Assembly: GCA_002392915.1 (NCBI GenBank) | Contig: DGHQ01000002.1 | Location: 1 to 64,000 of the forward strand | From: Bacteroidales bacterium UBA3844 | GTDB lineage: Bacteria; Bacteroidota; Bacteroidia; Bacteroidales; Paludibacteraceae | DNA length: 64,000 nt | Reading direction: 5' to 3' | In this document: piece by piece, positions 60,969 to 64,000 of the stretch | Layout: every line of letters starts with the position of its first letter | How positions within the stretch are numbered: position 1 is the first letter of the stretch | The notes under the pieces: generated by a model | What the model saw: the letters and a program-made list of their open reading frames with translations, nothing else | Told to the model about the DNA's origin: nothing | Databases searched by the model: none | Translations under genes and position numbers: made by a program

Positions 60969-63533
60969 TTAGAACCAACGAGTGTAACAGAAGTCCATCT
61001 TGTGAGCAAGCAAACTGCTCTTAGGGAACATACGGAATGCGTACTTGTAAGTATCAGCCTCCTCGATAACGATGTTAGCCTTGTAGAACAATCTTGTGCC
61101 CTCCTGCTTGTACATCTCCATCTCTACTACCTTGTAGATCTTGTCGTAACCCTTCTCATTCTTGTTTGAGATTACGATATCAACACCGATTCCATTGTCA
61201 CCAAGACCATTGACGTTAAGAATAACATCAAACTGGTTCTTGTCGCCAACCTCTGGATTAGTCAACAACTTCTCAGGGATATTTGCCTGCTCAATTGTAA
61301 TGTTATCCCAACCTGCAGCAATCTTCTCCTTCCAAGCAGCGATTTCCTTGGCCTTAGCATAACCATTAGCAGAAACCTCATCGTATGACTTCTGAAGCTT
61401 GTTGTAGAAACGATCTACATAGTCGTCCAACTGACGCTTCATAGTGTAGTTAGGAGTGATCTGCATGAATGAGTTCTTGATTGTCTGTACCCACTCAGGA
61501 GAGTAACCCTTTGAATTAGTTGCATAATATTTAGGGATGATCTCTTTCTCAAGTAGGTTGTAGATAGTAGCAGCGTCAAGCTGATCCTGATATGGCTGAT
61601 AATCGTAAGTTCTGTGCTCTGTCAATGCCCAACCAGCACCCTCACGGTATCCTTCATACCACCAACCATCCTTAACGGAAAAGTTGATTGTACCGTTCAT
61701 CAAAGCCTTCTCACCTGATGTACCAGATGCCTCAAGCGGACGAGTTGGTGTATTCAACCAAATATCTACACCAGAGATAAGCTTCTTAGCTAGAGCCATA
61801 TCGTAATTCTCCAAGAAGATAACCTTACCCTGGAACTCAGGCATACGAGAAATCTCGATGATTCTCTTGATCAATCCCTGACCACCACCGTCGGCTGGGT
61901 GAGCCTTACCAGTGAAGAAGAACTGAACTGGTGCCTTGTCGTTGTTGACAATCTGAGACAAACGCTTCAAATCAGAGAACAACAAATGAGCACGCTTGTA
62001 TGTTGCGAAACGACGACCGAATCCGATTGTCAACGCATTTGGATTGATCTTTTCAGTGATTGCCAACACCTGTGTTGGATCTCCCTGGTTCTTCAACCAT
62101 GTAGCCTTATACTGAACCTTGATGAAATCGATCAAACGGTTCTTCAATGCCAACTTAGTCTCCCAAATTTTAGCATCGTCTACCTTATTGATTGGAGCCC
62201 AAGTAGATTCCTTAGACTGTTTTGCAATATAATCAGCACCGAATGTAGACTCAAACAATTTCTTCCATGAACGGTCAGCCCATGTCGGCATATGGACACC
62301 ATTTGTGACGTATCCAACGTGCAACTCCTCTGGGAAGTATCCCTTCCAAATTGGTGCAAACATCTTCTTAGATACCTCACCGTGCAACCAAGACACACCG
62401 TTTGACTCCTGGCATAGGTTGCAAGCGAACACTGACATAGAGAATTTCTCTCCCTTGTCACCTGGGTTCTCACGTCCTAGATCCATCAAGTCGTCCCAAG
62501 AGATGCCAAGACGCTCAGCAAACTTGTACATATATCTTCCGAACAAGCTCTCATCAAACTTATCGTGACCAGCAGGAACTGGAGTGTGTACAGTGTAAAG
62601 AGCAGATGCGTGAACGACTTCCTTAGCCTGCTCAAATGTCATACCTTCCTTCTCAATATAGTCAACCAAACGCTGAAGGTTAAGAAGTGCAGCGTGGCCC
62701 TCGTTACAGTGGTAGATATCCTTCTTGATGCCAAGTTTCTGTAGCATCAACACACCACCGATACCAAGCAAGTACTCCTGCTTCAAACGGTTTTCCCAAT
62801 CTCCACCATATAGCTGGTGAGTGATTGAACGATCGTAATCAGGATTCTGCTCGATATCTGTATCAAGCAAGTATAGATCAACACGTCCTACAGCCACTTT
62901 CCAGATGTTAGAGTAGATTGTACGGTCGTAGTAAGGCACCTCAAGAATGATTGGGTTACCGTCCTTGTCCTTAACCTGCTCCAATGGAAGAGTTGAGAAA
63001 TTCTGTGGCTCGTAAACAGCTATCTGATCACCGTCCATTGAAATAGACTGTGTGAAATATCCATATCTGTAAAGGAATCCGACTGCACACATGTTGATGT
63101 TAGAGTCAGAAGCCTCCTTCAAGTAGTCTCCAGCCAACACTCCTAGACCACCAGAGTAGATTTTTAGAATGTCAGTCAAACCATACTCCATAGAGAAGTA
63201 AGCAACCGATGGCTTGCTAGCCTCGTTCTTCTTGTCCATGTATGCCTTGAAGTTCTTGAACACCGAATCAATCTCTTTTGCGAAATCAGCATCCTTTGCC
63301 ACATCGTTAAGGCGCTTGATGTTTACTTTTGAAAGGAAAAGAACTGGATTCTTGCCTGAAGCCTCCCATGTAGCTGGGTCAATCTTCTCGAAAAGGTCTG
63401 TAGCCTCCTCATTCCATACCCACCACAGGTTCTTTGCCAAAGTCTGTAGTTTCTCTAGCTTTGCAGGAATCTTAGCTTTAGTAGTAAGTTCTCTCCAAGC
63501 AGACTGATTTGTGTTGCTAGTCTTAACTTTCAT
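60969..63533 (-). CDS. glgP: Alpha-glucan (glycogen) phosphorylase
   Basis: The 854-residue GT35 enzyme has the bacterial short-type layout: the N-terminal DUF3417 segment (KLQTLAKNLWWVWNEEATDLF, about 28-48), SYFSMEYGLTDILKIYSGGLGVLAGDY-type core near residue 107, and the PLP region RPLEASGTSGEKALMNGTIN near residue 600. It releases glucose-1-phosphate from glycogen. It lies 40 bases downstream of the glycogen synthase gene, so synthesis and breakdown are encoded together. Full length. Confidence 0.95.
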   Translation of the reverse strand: MKVKTSNTNQSAWRELTTKAKIPAKLEKLQTLAKNLWWVWNEEATDLFEKIDPATWEASGKNPVLFLSKVNIKRLNDVAKDADFAKEIDSVFKNFKAYMDKKNEASKPSVAYFSMEYGLTDILKIYSGGLGVLAGDYLKEASDSNINMCAVGFLYRYGYFTQSISMDGDQIAVYEPQNFSTLPLEQVKDKDGNPIILEVPYYDRTIYSNIWKVAVGRVDLYLLDTDIEQNPDYDRSITHQLYGGDWENRLKQEYLLGIGGVLMLQKLGIKKDIYHCNEGHAALLNLQRLVDYIEKEGMTFEQAKEVVHASALYTVHTPVPAGHDKFDESLFGRYMYKFAERLGISWDDLMDLGRENPGDKGEKFSMSVFACNLCQESNGVSWLHGEVSKKMFAPIWKGYFPEELHVGYVTNGVHMPTWADRSWKKLFESTFGADYIAKQSKESTWAPINKVDDAKIWETKLALKNRLIDFIKVQYKATWLKNQGDPTQVLAITEKINPNALTIGFGRRFATYKRAHLLFSDLKRLSQIVNNDKAPVQFFFTGKAHPADGGGQGLIKRIIEISRMPEFQGKVIFLENYDMALAKKLISGVDIWLNTPTRPLEASGTSGEKALMNGTINFSVKDGWWYEGYREGAGWALTEHRTYDYQPYQDQLDAATIYNLLEKEIIPKYYATNSKGYSPEWVQTIKNSFMQITPNYTMKRQLDDYVDRFYNKLQKSYDEVSANGYAKAKEIAAWKEKIAAGWDNITIEQANIPEKLLTNPEVGDKNQFDVILNVNGLGDNGIGVDIVISNKNEKGYDKIYKVVEMEMYKQEGTRLFYKANIVIEEADTYKYAFRMFPKSSLLAHKMDFCYTRWF

Positions 63534-63573
63534 AACACTTATTTTTAGTATACTTTATTTCTTTTATTAACTC

Positions 63574-64000
63574 TCATTTTTTCTTTGCACAGCTGCGACG
63601 CTTCGGTTTCTCCACAGTCTCAGTTGTCTGTTTTGCAGACGGTGCTTTCTTTGCCGCACTCTTTTTTACACCCTTGGACAAAGCCTTGTCGTAAGCCTCA
63701 ACGTATGATGCGATGAATTTGTCCCACGATGCCTTATCAGCAAACGTTTTTGCCTTCTCCGATATTTTGGCGACATCCGCGTCTTTCATCTTGGAGAATG
63801 AGACAACCTCATTTTCAATACGGGAAGCGACTTCGTCAAAATTGAAATCAGTACGGTTGACAACAGCCACACCATTGCTGATTGAATCCGACTTTTTCGA
63901 TTCTTTCTTTACCCACAATCCGAATCCTGCCTTATCTGTAGTGATTGTCGGAACTCCGAATGCCACACTTTCAAGTGGAGTGTAGCCCCATGGTTCATAA
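63574..64000 (-). CDS. Glycogen synthase (GT3 type), C-terminal part; runs off the window
   Basis: The frame is open to the window end, reading YEPWGYTPLESVAFGVPTIT just before the internal Met at 63966. This is the GT3 glycogen-synthase donor-site signature (E-P-W-G-Y-T-P-x-E-S). The C-terminal tail is Lys/Ala-rich (KSAAKKAPSAK, PKRRSCAKKK). It transfers glucose to glycogen. The N-terminal portion lies beyond position 64000. Confidence 0.9.
   Translation of the reverse strand, partial: YEPWGYTPLESVAFGVPTITTDKAGFGLWVKKESKKSDSISNGVAVVNRTDFNFDEVASRIENEVVSFSKMKDADVAKISEKAKTFADKASWDKFIASYVEAYDKALSKGVKKSAAKKAPSAKQTTETVEKPKRRSCAKKK

Overview
The window reads as a chromosomal segment of a Bacteroidales bacterium (phylum Bacteroidota). 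The evidence is the gene content (GldF, a protein with a type IX secretion tail, DUF4271, DUF4380, short-form IorA, C69 dipeptidase, GT3-type glycogen synthase). Many starts are also preceded by the Bacteroidota -7 box TAnnTTTG, usually with a TTG or TTTG about 19-21 bases further up. I cannot name the species.

Layout. 0.2-2.7 kb (+): a membrane protein, an AlkD-like glycosylase and a Gfo/Idh/MocA oxidoreductase. 2.8-8.1 kb (-): an aryl-keto-acid module (iorA-iorB-paaK, then an aminotransferase and a PaaI-type thioesterase). 8.5-17.6 kb (+): a large three-repeat secreted protein, an AsmA-like protein, GldF, a phosphopantetheinyl transferase and an ATP-grasp-like protein. 17.6-27.4 kb: an AT-rich defence island holding two damaged Abi_2 (AbiD/F-like HEPN) loci, a PD-(D/E)XK protein, an AbiJ-NTD4 protein and a type I restriction system hsdR-hsdM-hsdS. 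27.9-49 kb (mostly -): core genes (tetR-like, rsmE, folD, ffh, rny, zapA, C69 and M23 peptidases, rpsP, valS, yidD, rnpA, hemD, DUF4271, tsaE, a PgpH-like 7TM-HD phosphodiesterase and a DUF4380 protein). 49.2-51.6 kb (+): purT and lysA. 51.7-53.6 kb: an intact Abi_2 gene between long direct repeats, a deleted copy of it and a MITE-like element. 53.6-64 kb: an HD hydrolase, nhaD, an ABC exporter, a small membrane/secreted cluster with an FNT-family channel, and glycogen metabolism (glgP and the end of glycogen synthase).

Most interesting observation. Each of the three Abi_2 loci is preceded, between a Bacteroidota-type promoter and the start codon, by a short hairpin RNA. It has a variable outer stem enclosing a 17-base inner hairpin. 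A fourth, promoterless copy sits in the deleted duplicate. The outer stems differ in sequence but stay paired, and inner pairs show compensatory change, so selection appears to act on an RNA structure. The Abi_2 proteins carry the HEPN RNase motif R-N-x3-H. The arrangement suggests a HEPN toxin controlled by or working with a small structured RNA. Two of the three loci look inactivated by homopolymer shifts, truncation or repeat insertion.

The window is also rich in palindromic intergenic repeats: a 29-base family with a perfect head-to-head pair, a GGGCAGGTTT/GAAACCTGCCC family, and tandem small hairpins. No tRNA, rRNA or CRISPR array was recognised.
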